This document shows, one piece after another, positions 26,794 to 37,455 of a stretch of DNA of 64,000 bases (within the stretch, counting starts at the first letter, position 1; each line of letters begins with the position of its first letter). Source of the DNA: DASQEH01 sp038237745 (GTDB lineage Bacteria > Actinomycetota > Actinomycetes > Propionibacteriales > Nocardioidaceae); the NCBI GenBank assembly GCA_038237745.1, contig JBBRYJ010000001.1, positions 124,001-188,000 of the forward strand. Reading direction: 5' to 3'. The translations under genes and the position numbers were made by a program. Below the pieces are notes generated by a model, which saw nothing but the letters and a program-made list of their open reading frames with translations, was not told where the DNA came from and made no database searches.

Positions 26794-27783
26794 TCAGGCG
26801 GACTTCCGCGCCGGCCGCTTCTTCGCTACCGGCTTGTCCGCCTTCTTGGCAGCGGTCGCCTTGCCCGTCGACTTCGTCGTCGCCTTGGCGGACGACTTCG
26901 CCCCCTTCTTCGTCGCGGCGGACGCAGGTCGGGAGGACGACGCGGAGGCCGCCCTGGCCGGCTCCGACGTCGAGGGCTCGTCGGTGCTCTGCGCCGAACC
27001 GGACACGCGCCGCTTCTTCGCGGCGTCGACACTGGCACGCAGAGCCGCCACCAGGTCGAGCACCTCCGCCTGCTCGCCGTCATCGTCCTCGGCTTCGGGC
27101 AGGGGCAGCCCTGATGCCTTGGCCTCGACCATCTGCTCCAGGGCCTCGCGGTAGTCGCTGTGGTAGCGCGACGGGTCGAAGTCGTTCTGCAGGGTGGCGA
27201 TGTAGGACTCGGCCATCCCTGCTTCCTGCTTGCGAATCTCGATGGAGTCGTCAGGTACGGCGAAGTCGCTGTCGCGCACCTCTTCCGGCCACAGCATGGT
27301 CTGGAGCACGAGTGCCCCGTCACGCTCGCGCAGGATCGCCAGCGTCTCGCGGGTGCGGATGGCCACCTTGACGAGCGCACACTGCCCGCTGCGGGTCAGC
27401 GCGTCGCGGAGGAGGATGTAGGGCTTGGCGCCGACACCGTCTGCGGCAAGGTAGTAGGCCTTGGCGAAATACAGCGGGTCGACTTGCTCGGCGGGAACGA
27501 ACTCGAGGACGTCGATCGCCCGGGTGGTCGGCAGCGGGAGGTTCGCGAAGTCGTCGCTGGTCAACACCACCATACGGCCGTCCGGCAGCTCATAACCCTT
27601 GCCGATGTCCGAGTACGGCACCTCCTCCCCGTCCATCTCGCACACGCGCTTGTACCGGATCCGGCCACCATCGGCCTCGTGCACCTGCCGGAACGAGATG
27701 TCGCGCTCCTCTGTGGCCGAGTACACCTTGACGGGAATCGTCACGAGCCCGAACGAGATCGTGCCCTTCCAGATTGCGTGCAT
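26794..27783 (-). CDS. ku: Ku protein, non-homologous end joining
   Basis: 329 residues from the ATG at 27783 (MHAIWKGTISFGLVTIPVKVYSA), with AGGAGGGTCC before it. The Ku core covers about residues 1-255, with FRQVHEADGGRIRYKRVC and LPTTRAIDVLEFVP as hallmarks. The last 75 residues form a low-complexity Lys/Ala/Ser tail (TKKGAKSSAKATTKSTGKA), as in some actinobacterial Ku proteins where it adds DNA binding. Ku binds double-strand ends and recruits LigD; no ligD is in the window. It lies 43 bases from the pruA start, on the same strand. Confidence 0.96.
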   Translation of the reverse strand: MHAIWKGTISFGLVTIPVKVYSATEERDISFRQVHEADGGRIRYKRVCEMDGEEVPYSDIGKGYELPDGRMVVLTSDDFANLPLPTTRAIDVLEFVPAEQVDPLYFAKAYYLAADGVGAKPYILLRDALTRSGQCALVKVAIRTRETLAILRERDGALVLQTMLWPEEVRDSDFAVPDDSIEIRKQEAGMAESYIATLQNDFDPSRYHSDYREALEQMVEAKASGLPLPEAEDDDGEQAEVLDLVAALRASVDAAKKRRVSGSAQSTDEPSTSEPARAASASSSRPASAATKKGAKSSAKATTKSTGKATAAKKADKPVAKKRPARKSA

Positions 27784-27894
27784 GGACCCTCCTCTCGTCT
27801 CGGCGGTGGAACTGCTGCGGTCACGGTAGCAAGAGTCCTGTTTGCTCCCCACCGCCGAGAGGGCGAAGATTCCCCGCGAAAGGGAGAAGAAGCC

Positions 27895-27927
27895 CCTTCG
27901 AGAGGGCGCAAGCTCTCCCGCGGAAGG
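27895..27927 (-). terminator. Bulged hairpin after the CpaE-like gene
   Basis: ccttc (27895-27899) pairs with gaagg (27923-27927) and gagag (27900-27904) with ctctc (27913-27917), with a 5-base bulge and 8-base loop. It lies just past the stop codon at 27937 on the minus strand. No T-run follows. Confidence 0.45.
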
Positions 27928-27936
27928 ACGAAGAAG

Positions 27937-29202
27937 TCACCGCCACCGACGCAGCAGGCTCCGACGCCGCCGCCGGTTGTCGGACGCGACCTCCCCGAAC
28001 TGGTCGGCGAGGACTCTCAGCGCCTTGCTCAGCCTGGCATCAGGAGCACATTCCGCCAGCGTCTTGCCATGCACCAGCGCCCGGTCGCACGCCGCCGGAT
28101 CGTCAGGGAGCAGCCGGACGGCGGATATCCCGGTGGCCCGTGCCACGGTGGAGAGGATCTCGTCGTCAGACCATCCAAGGCTCGGCCGCACCCGGTTGAC
28201 GACGAGCCTGGTGGTCACTGACGGCAGCACGGTCTTGAGGTCGCTCACTCCGCGGATCAGTCTCGACAAACTCACAGGATCGGCAGATCCGACCACGACA
28301 ACGACGTCTGCTCGCTCGAGGGTCGCGACCGTGGCACCGTTGCGGCGGGGGGCGGTGGTGTCGTACGAGATCTCCTCGTCGAACTCGAGGCTGAAGCCGC
28401 AGTCGACGACCGTCAGCGGCACCAGACAGCGGGAGGCCTCGAGAATGTGGCGAAGCAGCACCGCCTTGACCTCGGTCCACCGGTCCGCCCTAGGGAGTCC
28501 GCTCAGGACCCGCAGGTGAGGCGTGACCTGTCGAGCGTGCCCGGCCAGCGATTCGGCGGTGAGAGTGCCTGAGTTCGCAGACCGTGCTGCGGCGAGCAAC
28601 CCCGACGACTCGTCGAGCAGGCCGAGCATCGGAGCGATAGCCCCGCCGTAGACGTCGGCGTCGATGAGTAGGGTCGGCGTACCCGACTCCGCCAGCTCGG
28701 CGCTGAGTCCGAGCGCAAGTGTCGACCTGCCCGGCGCACCGTTGGGTCCCCATACGGCGATGACCCGCCCGGAACGCAGAGCCGGCTGCTCGTTCGGCAG
28801 CGTCGCGAGCCGTTCGGCTCCGGCGCCGTCAACAGCTGAGGGGGTGGGCGTGCGCACGGCCTCGAGGACGGCTTCTGCAAGCGACACCACGTCGTCGGCG
28901 GACGCCACGTAGTCGATGCCGATCTGGCGTAGCTGAGCCTCGTCGGCGCTGGAGACCTCGGCGAGGACGCCGACGACCGCGACCTCGGACTCTCTCAACC
29001 GGTCGACGACCTCGGCGTCGAGTCCTCGCAGGTGCGCTGACACCAGCGCCGCTCCAGCCTGCCTGCTCGCCGCTGTGGCCACGAGGTCCGCGACGTCGAC
29101 GCAGCGACGCACGACGTGCACCTGCGGGTCGTCGGCGATCAAGAGCACGGCGGGTTCGAAGTCGACGGCACCGACAGCGACCAGAACCCCCGTCGAGACC
29201 AT
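27937..29202 (-). CDS. CpaE/MinD-like P-loop ATPase with an atypical Walker A
   Basis: 421 residues. Residues about 15-120 resemble a degenerate receiver-like domain (LLIADDPQVHVVRRC), as in CpaE proteins. Residues about 145-400 form a MinD/ParA-type domain: VIAVWGPNGAPGRST at the phosphate loop, then LLIDADVYGG, LTVVDCG and VVVVGSADPVSLSRL. The phosphate loop reads GPNGAPGRST at 152-161, so the usual catalytic lysine is arginine (Arg159) and the MinD signature lysine is absent too. I recall the same GAPGR type in other actinobacterial CpaE-like proteins. The gene shares one base with the SAF gene upstream. No cpaF/tadA, tadB or pilin gene is nearby. Confidence 0.8.
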   Translation of the reverse strand: MVSTGVLVAVGAVDFEPAVLLIADDPQVHVVRRCVDVADLVATAASRQAGAALVSAHLRGLDAEVVDRLRESEVAVVGVLAEVSSADEAQLRQIGIDYVASADDVVSLAEAVLEAVRTPTPSAVDGAGAERLATLPNEQPALRSGRVIAVWGPNGAPGRSTLALGLSAELAESGTPTLLIDADVYGGAIAPMLGLLDESSGLLAAARSANSGTLTAESLAGHARQVTPHLRVLSGLPRADRWTEVKAVLLRHILEASRCLVPLTVVDCGFSLEFDEEISYDTTAPRRNGATVATLERADVVVVVGSADPVSLSRLIRGVSDLKTVLPSVTTRLVVNRVRPSLGWSDDEILSTVARATGISAVRLLPDDPAACDRALVHGKTLAECAPDARLSKALRVLADQFGEVASDNRRRRRSLLRRWR

Positions 29203-29897
29203 CAGCCGTCCCGCTGGATCAGGACGACCGACATGGACGTGAGCAAACCAAGCGCCCGGCCCACGTCGGCACCGTCGGGCAGCGCCACGAGGACCTGTCT
29301 GTCGGCACCCAGCCCGCCGGGTCCGGCTCCCGTCACGGCGGTCACTGTCACGTCCCTCAGCACACTGACGGGCGACCGGCGCAGCGTCGGGTCCGGAGTC
29401 GGCACCGCCCAGACGTCGACGCGATTGCCCGGGGAGAGCCCGATGGGAACACCCGCTTCGGGTACTCCGAGGGGCAGCTGCTGCGGCGCCACCCCGCCGT
29501 CTGTGGTGACCGCAGAGACACTCAACAGCTCGCCGGCCGCGACGTCGCGTGTGAGCCTGGCACCTAGCGGAAGCGACGACACCGCAGAGACGTACTGTTG
29601 CGCGTCGCTCGCATCCTCGAAGTGGACCCGGGTGACCCCGATGTCTCCTGTGGTGATGGCCGAGCCGCCGATCAGGCTCCGCTCGACCCGTACGACAGCG
29701 ACGCTGTCGTCAGCTGCCGCAAGCACCTTCGCACCGACGAGCAGTGACACGAGCACGAGCAGCACGCCGACCCAGAGCCTGGGGTCGGCCCAACGCGACA
29801 CTCGGCCTCTGAGCGCCAGCGGGGACTCCGGTGCGGCATCGCGCGATCCGACGGCGGTTCCCGCCCCTGGCTCGGCGGAACGGTGCGAGAGCGACAC
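29202..29897 (-). CDS. SAF-domain membrane protein (CpaB-like)
   Basis: 231 residues, GTG start. The cytoplasmic N-terminus of about 40 residues is followed by one membrane segment (WVGVLLVLVSLLVGAKVLAA), then an external SAF domain (VVRVERSLIGGSAITTGDIGVTRV ... GARLTRDVAAGELL) and GNRVDVWAVPTP, as in CpaB/FlgA-like proteins that occur in Flp pilus assembly. It is the first gene of a two-gene unit with the CpaE-like ATPase. No Shine-Dalgarno is visible; CAGAAT lies 6 bases before the GTG. Confidence 0.82.
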   Translation of the reverse strand: MSLSHRSAEPGAGTAVGSRDAAPESPLALRGRVSRWADPRLWVGVLLVLVSLLVGAKVLAAADDSVAVVRVERSLIGGSAITTGDIGVTRVHFEDASDAQQYVSAVSSLPLGARLTRDVAAGELLSVSAVTTDGGVAPQQLPLGVPEAGVPIGLSPGNRVDVWAVPTPDPTLRRSPVSVLRDVTVTAVTGAGPGGLGADRQVLVALPDGADVGRALGLLTSMSVVLIQRDG

Positions 29898-29903
29898 GGC
29901 CGT

Positions 29904-29909
29904 ATTCTG
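29904..29909 (-). promoter_or_regulatory. -10-like CAGAAT for the SAF/CpaE-like operon
   Basis: CAGAAT, then 6 bases, then the GTG start of the SAF gene. It matches TATAAT at four of six positions and fits the leaderless spacing. It is in the 98-base divergent gap shared with the HTH gene. Confidence 0.45.
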
Positions 29910-29995
29910 CCCAGACTGCAGGCGGATTGGAAAGGCTCATCCACAGCCGGTGATCAGCTGCTCCAACTATGTGACGTCCGTGAAACACTCGTGAC

Positions 29996-30268
29996 ATGGC
30001 CGGGACTTCGCCGAGATTCTTGGCGCTCACGGACGTCGCCGAGGTTCTCAACATCTCGATGGCGCAGGTCTACGCGCTCGTGAGGCGAGGGGAGCTTCCG
30101 GCGATCAAGATCGGCGGACGAGGCCAGTGGCGGGTGGAGTCGCAGGCTCTGGAGGACTACATCGCGGCGGCCTACTCCACCACCAGGCAGTTCATCAAGG
30201 AACACCCGTATCTCGGCGACGATCCCACGTCGGCGGGAGCAGCGGACAACGTCGACGAGACGGTCTAG
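29996..30268 (+). CDS. BldC-like/excisionase-type helix-turn-helix protein
   Basis: 90 residues, ATG start. Residues about 8-58 are a MerR-like winged HTH of the excisionase family: FLALTDVAEVLNISMAQVYALVRRGELPAIKIGGRGQWRVES. This is the form of BldC and related small actinobacterial regulators. The C-terminus is short and acidic. It is divergent from the SAF/CpaE-like operon and could regulate it, though no operator was identified. The upstream region has two GTGAC copies flanking GTCCGTGAAACACTC (29971-29995), a possible binding site. No integrase is nearby, so it is unlikely to be a true excisionase. Confidence 0.85.
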   Translation: MAGTSPRFLALTDVAEVLNISMAQVYALVRRGELPAIKIGGRGQWRVESQALEDYIAAAYSTTRQFIKEHPYLGDDPTSAGAADNVDETV

Positions 30269-30317
30269 TCGTAGCCCGTCGGAAGGGTCGAGTGCGAACC
30301 CTCGGGCGTCTGCCGGT

Positions 30318-30884
30318 CTAGTCCCAGCCTGTCGGGCGCCGTCGTACGCATGCGAGCGAGTCAAAGGGCACTGTCACGTGCGAGGTGATCCGGCTGCGTC
30401 TCGGTACGTCATCCAGAAGGTGCAGGGCCAGGTCCACGAAGTCCGCGCCCACCCGGGCCGGTGTTCCCGTGAGCGTGGTTCCGTCCTGTCGGACGACGAC
30501 AACCGTGCTCCGGTCCATTGCGACTGCCCTCAGCACCGAGGCCAGCCCGAGGCGGCTCGGGACCACGCCCACGCCCTCGGCCCCGACGGCCGCCAGGGGC
30601 AGCTCGACCACTCCCATGACCGCTGACAGCGGCACGATGGCCTCACTTTCCGCGGCAACCAGCAACCAGCCGGCCCCGACACGTTGGAGCTGCCCACTGA
30701 TGTCACCAACGCCGCAGACCGTCACTGTGACCTGACCTGAGACCTGTGCACGAAGCCGGTCCAGAAGTGTCACCCGCGCCACCTCTCCGCGGATCCGCTC
30801 GGCCATCTCACCGCAGCTGCCAAGACCCTGCTCCAGCTCGAGCGCCTGCGCCTCGAGGTCGGCGAAGAGCTCCTGCCAGCGCAT
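30318..30884 (-). CDS. Conserved actinobacterial protein of unknown function, beta-rich core
   Basis: 188 residues, ATG start (MRWQELFADLEAQALELEQ). An N-terminal helix of about 45 residues is followed by short beta strands, VTVTVCGVGDISGQLQRVGAGWLLVA and VVVVRQDGTTLTGTPARVGADFVDLAL, which look like two Sm- or SH3-like halves. I know similar proteins from actinobacteria beside HTH and LysM genes but no function. No signal or membrane segment is present. TAGCGT is 6 bases before the ATG, a leaderless arrangement. Confidence 0.7.
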   Translation of the reverse strand: MRWQELFADLEAQALELEQGLGSCGEMAERIRGEVARVTLLDRLRAQVSGQVTVTVCGVGDISGQLQRVGAGWLLVAAESEAIVPLSAVMGVVELPLAAVGAEGVGVVPSRLGLASVLRAVAMDRSTVVVVRQDGTTLTGTPARVGADFVDLALHLLDDVPRRSRITSHVTVPFDSLACVRRRPTGWD

Positions 30885-30890
30885 CCCGCG

Positions 30891-30896
30891 ACGCTA
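30891..30896 (-). promoter_or_regulatory. -10 element TAGCGT for a leaderless mRNA
   Basis: TAGCGT on the minus strand, then 6 bases, then the ATG of the beta-rich unknown at 30884. No Shine-Dalgarno is present. Confidence 0.55.
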
Positions 30897-30957
30897 TCGG
30901 AGGGGCCAGCACCGTCGCCCTTGTGTCGCTGACCGACCGAGAGCTGTGGAGGACCCG

Positions 30958-30986
30958 TTGACATGCATACCCAACAACAGTTAAAC
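30958..30986 (+). promoter_or_regulatory. Promoter TTGACA-N17-TTAAAC for the LysM gene, leaderless
   Basis: A perfect -35 hexamer TTGACA (30958-30963), a 17-base spacer and TTAAAC (30981-30986), then 7 bases to the ATG at 30994. The transcript would start at the ATG. The surrounding 50 bases are clearly AT-richer than the neighbourhood. Confidence 0.6.
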
Positions 30987-30993
30987 AGAGCAA

Positions 30994-31725
30994 ATGGCGG
31001 CAAACGAAGTCAAACGCTTATGTTGGGTTAGTCTGCAGGTCTCAGGTCGCGTGATTCTGGTGCTCGGGTCGGAGGCGGTGGCTGGGGTCATACTTCGAGG
31101 GCTCACCTGGTCTGGACTGGACCAAGGAAAGGCGATCATTCTCGGCGCTGAGAGCGGCAGCGAGCGTCTGTCACTCAGCCGGCTTGTCGTAGCCGGCGCG
31201 GCCTGTCTCGTCTGGGTCGCGTTCTCTCTCCTGGTCATTTCCACAGTCGGCACGGTGCTGCTTGCGGTGCTTCGGAGGTATGCCGCACGCGTACAAGGGC
31301 TCGCTTGGCTCGGTTGGCTCGGTGGTCCGCTGTGGTGCCGCAGGGTTGTCGTCTGCGCCTGTGGGCTCGGGCTCACAGCTCCGATCGCCGCGAGCGCGTC
31401 GTTGGCAGTGGACGGGGTCACGAGGCATTCGTGCGCGGCTGTGACGCGCGCACAGACGACGCCGCTCGCCGCGCTGTCCGGGCTTCCCCTTCCCGACCTC
31501 CCCGACGGCAGCGGGCGGGCCGGGACGAAAGGGGGCCCGCGGGTGGTTCAGCGAGGCGAGTCCCTCTGGCTGATCGCCGGCTCTGAGCTGCCACCGACGG
31601 CCAGTGACGCCGTTGTCGGCCGACGCGTCGACGCCTTGTACGCCCTCAACCGTCGAGCCATCGGCGGCGACCCAGATCTGATCTTCCCCGGAACGATGCT
31701 CACCCAGCCCGGAGGCCGCCCGTGA
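30994..31725 (+). CDS. Membrane-anchored LysM domain protein
   Basis: 243 residues. Three hydrophobic segments lie within the first 135 residues (about 14-36, 64-92 and 107-135). The C-terminal 65 residues carry a LysM module: PRVVQRGESLWLIAGSEL, VDALYALNRRAIGGDPDLIFPGTML. LysM binds N-acetylglucosamine polymers, so the domain probably contacts peptidoglycan. The stop overlaps the start of the Rv3235-family gene by 4 bases (GTGA), giving a two-gene operon. The start at 30994 is supported by the promoter spacing described above rather than by a ribosome site. Confidence 0.8.
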   Translation: MAANEVKRLCWVSLQVSGRVILVLGSEAVAGVILRGLTWSGLDQGKAIILGAESGSERLSLSRLVVAGAACLVWVAFSLLVISTVGTVLLAVLRRYAARVQGLAWLGWLGGPLWCRRVVVCACGLGLTAPIAASASLAVDGVTRHSCAAVTRAQTTPLAALSGLPLPDLPDGSGRAGTKGGPRVVQRGESLWLIAGSELPPTASDAVVGRRVDALYALNRRAIGGDPDLIFPGTMLTQPGGRP

Positions 31726-32270
31726 ACGACAACCTCAACCCGCGTACGGATCCCACGCCACAGCTTCTCCAACGCCAAGCGCGATGGCATCCGCCCGAAG
31801 GCAGCGTCCCGGGCGCCGTCGAGCCCTACCTTCAGGGGGCTCTCGCTCTGACGTTCCCCCTCGCCTCCGGCATCGAGGCGGAACCCACCTCGAGCGCCTT
31901 GACCGTCGTCGCCGAGTCACCGGACCAGTGCGGTGGCGCACCGGACCCACGCGTCTGGGCATCGCGTTTCCTCCAGGCGGTCGCCGAGGTCGTCTCGAGT
32001 GACCGGCCGCTCGCTCAGCTGGCGCGCTGGACCGATCCCCAGGTGTTCGCAGAGATCGCCCAGCGGCGACAGTGGCTGGCGGCTCACCGCTCCCCGTCTC
32101 ATATGAGAACCGGTCGGCAGCACGTCGCAACCGTTCACATCTCCCGGCCCGGTCCCCGAACAGCGGAGGTGGCTGCCAGAGTCACGACAGGCCCGCGCTC
32201 GCGTGCTGTCGCCGCTCGTCTCGACTACCGTCGCGACCGCTGGCTGTGCACCGCGCTCGACTTCGGCTGA
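31722..32270 (+). CDS. Rv3235 family protein
   Basis: 182 residues from a GTG overlapping the LysM gene. A disordered N-terminus of about 75 residues precedes a compact alpha/beta domain with VWASRFLQAVAEVVSSDRPLAQLARWTDPQVFAEI and the C-terminal RLDYRRDRWLCTALDFG, the signature ending of the Rv3235 family found near secA in actinobacteria. Its role is unknown. Here it is convergent with a CDF transporter gene and 1 kb from secA. Confidence 0.85.
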   Translation: MNDNLNPRTDPTPQLLQRQARWHPPEGSVPGAVEPYLQGALALTFPLASGIEAEPTSSALTVVAESPDQCGGAPDPRVWASRFLQAVAEVVSSDRPLAQLARWTDPQVFAEIAQRRQWLAAHRSPSHMRTGRQHVATVHISRPGPRTAEVAARVTTGPRSRAVAARLDYRRDRWLCTALDFG

Positions 32271-32309
32271 GCTGCAGCCGGCCCGACTCGTGCGCTGTCG
32301 GACCGGTAG

Positions 32310-33230
32310 TCAGTCGTGGACTGCCGGCTCGTGGTCGACGTGGCGGACCGACTCGAACTGGATCGTGGAATGGGCGACGTCGAAGTGTCTCGACAGGCAC
32401 CCCTGGATCTGATCGAGGAGCCCCGTGAGGTGGCCGTCGTGAAAGCACGACTCGTCGACGACCACGTGGGCGCTGAACACCGGCAAGCCGGCGGCGACCT
32501 GGGTGGCGTGCAGATCGTGGACACCATGAACGTGTTCGACCGACAGAACGTGGCTGCGCACGTCGGTGAGGTCCAGGCCCTTGGGCGTCGACTCGAGCAG
32601 CACGTCGACGCTCTCCCGCAGCAGCCTGAAAGTACGCGGCACGATCAGCGCGCCGATCAGCATCGACGCGACAGCGTCGGCGCGCTGCCAGCCCGTCAGC
32701 GCGACCACCGCCGCGGCGGCGAGCACAGCCGCAGAGCCCAGAGCGTCGTTGACGACCTCGAGAAAGGCCGCTCGCATGTTGAGGTTGTCCGAGCGGGCGC
32801 CGGCCAGGGTGGCTATGGCCGCCGCATTTCCGGCCAGCCCCACGGCACCGAAGACGACCATCGCGTGGGACGAGACCTCGGGGGCACTTGCAAGCCGGCG
32901 TACCGCCTCGATGAGGATGTACCCGCCGACAGCCAGCAGGACGGCAGCCTGGGCGGCAGCAGCCAGCACCTCCGCACGCAGGAACCCCCACGTGCGCAGG
33001 TCGCTCATCGGCCGGGCGGCGAGTCGGCCTGCGACGAGCGCCAGCGTCAGACCGGCCACGTCGGTGAGCATGTGCCCCGCATCGGCGAGCAGCGCGAGGC
33101 TCCCGGACACCAACGCCCCCACGACCTCGACCGCCAGGACCGTGACCGTGATGGCGAGAACCAGAGTCAGCTTCGTCCGGTGGGTCGAGACGTTCGGCAG
33201 CGAGTGGTCGTGACCACGCGTCCCCGCCAT
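32310..33230 (-). CDS. Cation diffusion facilitator (CzcD/ZnT-like) transporter
   Basis: 306 residues, six membrane helices (about 20-205) and a cytoplasmic C-terminal domain with His-rich ends (VEHVHGVHDLHATQ). Helix 2 has the metal site ALLADAGHMLTD (His53, Asp57). In helix 5 the expected HxxxD is ExxxD (Glu158-VVN-Asp162, LEVVNDALGS), so one His ligand is replaced by Glu, which may alter metal preference. The family exports Zn2+ or similar ions in exchange for protons. The gene is the last on a long minus-strand run behind secA, 42 bases away. Confidence 0.92.
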   Translation of the reverse strand: MAGTRGHDHSLPNVSTHRTKLTLVLAITVTVLAVEVVGALVSGSLALLADAGHMLTDVAGLTLALVAGRLAARPMSDLRTWGFLRAEVLAAAAQAAVLLAVGGYILIEAVRRLASAPEVSSHAMVVFGAVGLAGNAAAIATLAGARSDNLNMRAAFLEVVNDALGSAAVLAAAAVVALTGWQRADAVASMLIGALIVPRTFRLLRESVDVLLESTPKGLDLTDVRSHVLSVEHVHGVHDLHATQVAAGLPVFSAHVVVDESCFHDGHLTGLLDQIQGCLSRHFDVAHSTIQFESVRHVDHEPAVHD

Positions 33231-33272
33231 AGCATCCTCATCTCGACCGGGGACCGGAGGCCCGGCCCGTGG

Positions 33273-36149
<2,877 letters not shown>

Positions 36150-36246
36150 GAGGCGACTCCCTTGTCATGATCTGGTTGAGCGCGCTGGCGCGCGGGCAGA
36201 GCCCCACGCGGCGGTCGGACCCAATACTAGGCGACGGCCGGGCCGG

Positions 36247-37455
36247 TCAGGCCGAGTCGCACAGAGCCATCAGGGCTGGAGCGAGTTCGCCCCGGCCAGC
36301 GACGAACACGTCGTCCAGACCAAGCCAGGTCGCCATCGAGCGCAGCTCGCCGGCCAGCCGCTCAGCGGTGTCGGGCGACGCCGTCGGCTCGGCCCAGGCC
36401 CCCTGCACCCGCAGAACCCCCGCCTGCCTGTCCGCCTTCAGGTCCACCCGGGCCGCGATGCGATCTCCGAGCAGGAACGAGTAGACGTAGTAGCCGAACT
36501 GCCGCTTCTCGGCCGGGACATAGATCTCGATACGAAAGCGGTAGTCGAACAGCAGCTCGGTGCGGGTCCGTTCGAAGATCAGTGAGTCGAACGGGCTCAG
36601 CAGGGCGCACGCGTCGACCTTGCGGGTGAGGCGGGTCTGGTGCCACAGGTACGCCTGTCGTCTCCATCCCTCGACCCGGACTGGCACCAGCTCGCCGGAG
36701 TCGACCAGCTCGGCGACCGCCTGGCGGGTAGGCGCCGTTGCGAGCCGGAAGTAGTCGCGCAGGTCCTGCTCGGTGCCGAGTCCGTGCGCGTGGGCAGCTG
36801 CCCTGATGAGCGTGCGGTGTGCCTCGTCGGTCGTCGGCGTCGGCGCCTCGACCACGGCTCTGGGTAGCACTCGTTCCGGGAGGTCGTAGACCCGTTCGAA
36901 CGCGGTGTTGCGCCGCGCACAGGTCAGCTGGCCGCTGTAGAACAACCACTCGAGGGCGATCTTGACGATGCTCCAGTTCCAGCCCCAGTTGTCGCGAGTG
37001 CGGGGCACGTCGGACTCGATCTCACGTGCCGTCAGAGGGCCGCGACTCTCGACCTCGCTCAGCACCCAGGCCACGAAGTCCGGCTGCTCGCTCCACACGC
37101 GCCGCATCGACCCCCAGGCCGCCGCCGCGGCGCCTGCCATCCGAAAGCGCAGCGCGGGGTGAAGGTCCGTGCGGATGTACGACGCCTCGTGACCCCAGTA
37201 CTCGAAAACTCTTCGCGGTGGCCGGCTGCCGGCTCGGTCGAGCAGCTCACGGTCATACGGTCCGAGCCGGCTGAACAACGGCAGGTAGTGGGCGCGGCTC
37301 ACGACGTTGACCGAGTCGATCTGCACAAGAGCGATCCGGTCCAGCACCCGGTTGACGGAGCGCATGTCGAGCGTGGCCGGGAAGCGGTCGTTGAAACCCT
37401 GCCCGGTCAGGGCGATCCGGCGGGCCTGGGACCGGCTCAACGAGCCGGCCGTCAC
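36247..37455 (-). CDS. YcaQ-like winged-helix DNA repair glycosylase family protein
   Basis: 402 residues from a GTG overlapping the stop of the response regulator gene by 4 bases. It shows the family motif LVQIDSVNVVSRAHYLPLFSRLGPYDRELLD near residue 45, where the QxD residues of E. coli YcaQ act in unhooking of DNA interstrand crosslinks, followed by a series of winged-helix segments and ACALLSPFDSLIFER. Activity on crosslinks is known for the E. coli protein; for this homologue it is an inference. It lies between the response regulator and secA. Confidence 0.85.
   Translation of the reverse strand: MTAGSLSRSQARRIALTGQGFNDRFPATLDMRSVNRVLDRIALVQIDSVNVVSRAHYLPLFSRLGPYDRELLDRAGSRPPRRVFEYWGHEASYIRTDLHPALRFRMAGAAAAAWGSMRRVWSEQPDFVAWVLSEVESRGPLTAREIESDVPRTRDNWGWNWSIVKIALEWLFYSGQLTCARRNTAFERVYDLPERVLPRAVVEAPTPTTDEAHRTLIRAAAHAHGLGTEQDLRDYFRLATAPTRQAVAELVDSGELVPVRVEGWRRQAYLWHQTRLTRKVDACALLSPFDSLIFERTRTELLFDYRFRIEIYVPAEKRQFGYYVYSFLLGDRIAARVDLKADRQAGVLRVQGAWAEPTASPDTAERLAGELRSMATWLGLDDVFVAGRGELAPALMALCDSA

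Noticed and set aside
29996..30268. Excisionase of an integrated element
   Set aside because: HTH is of the excisionase/BldC type, but no integrase, attachment site or tRNA gene is near.
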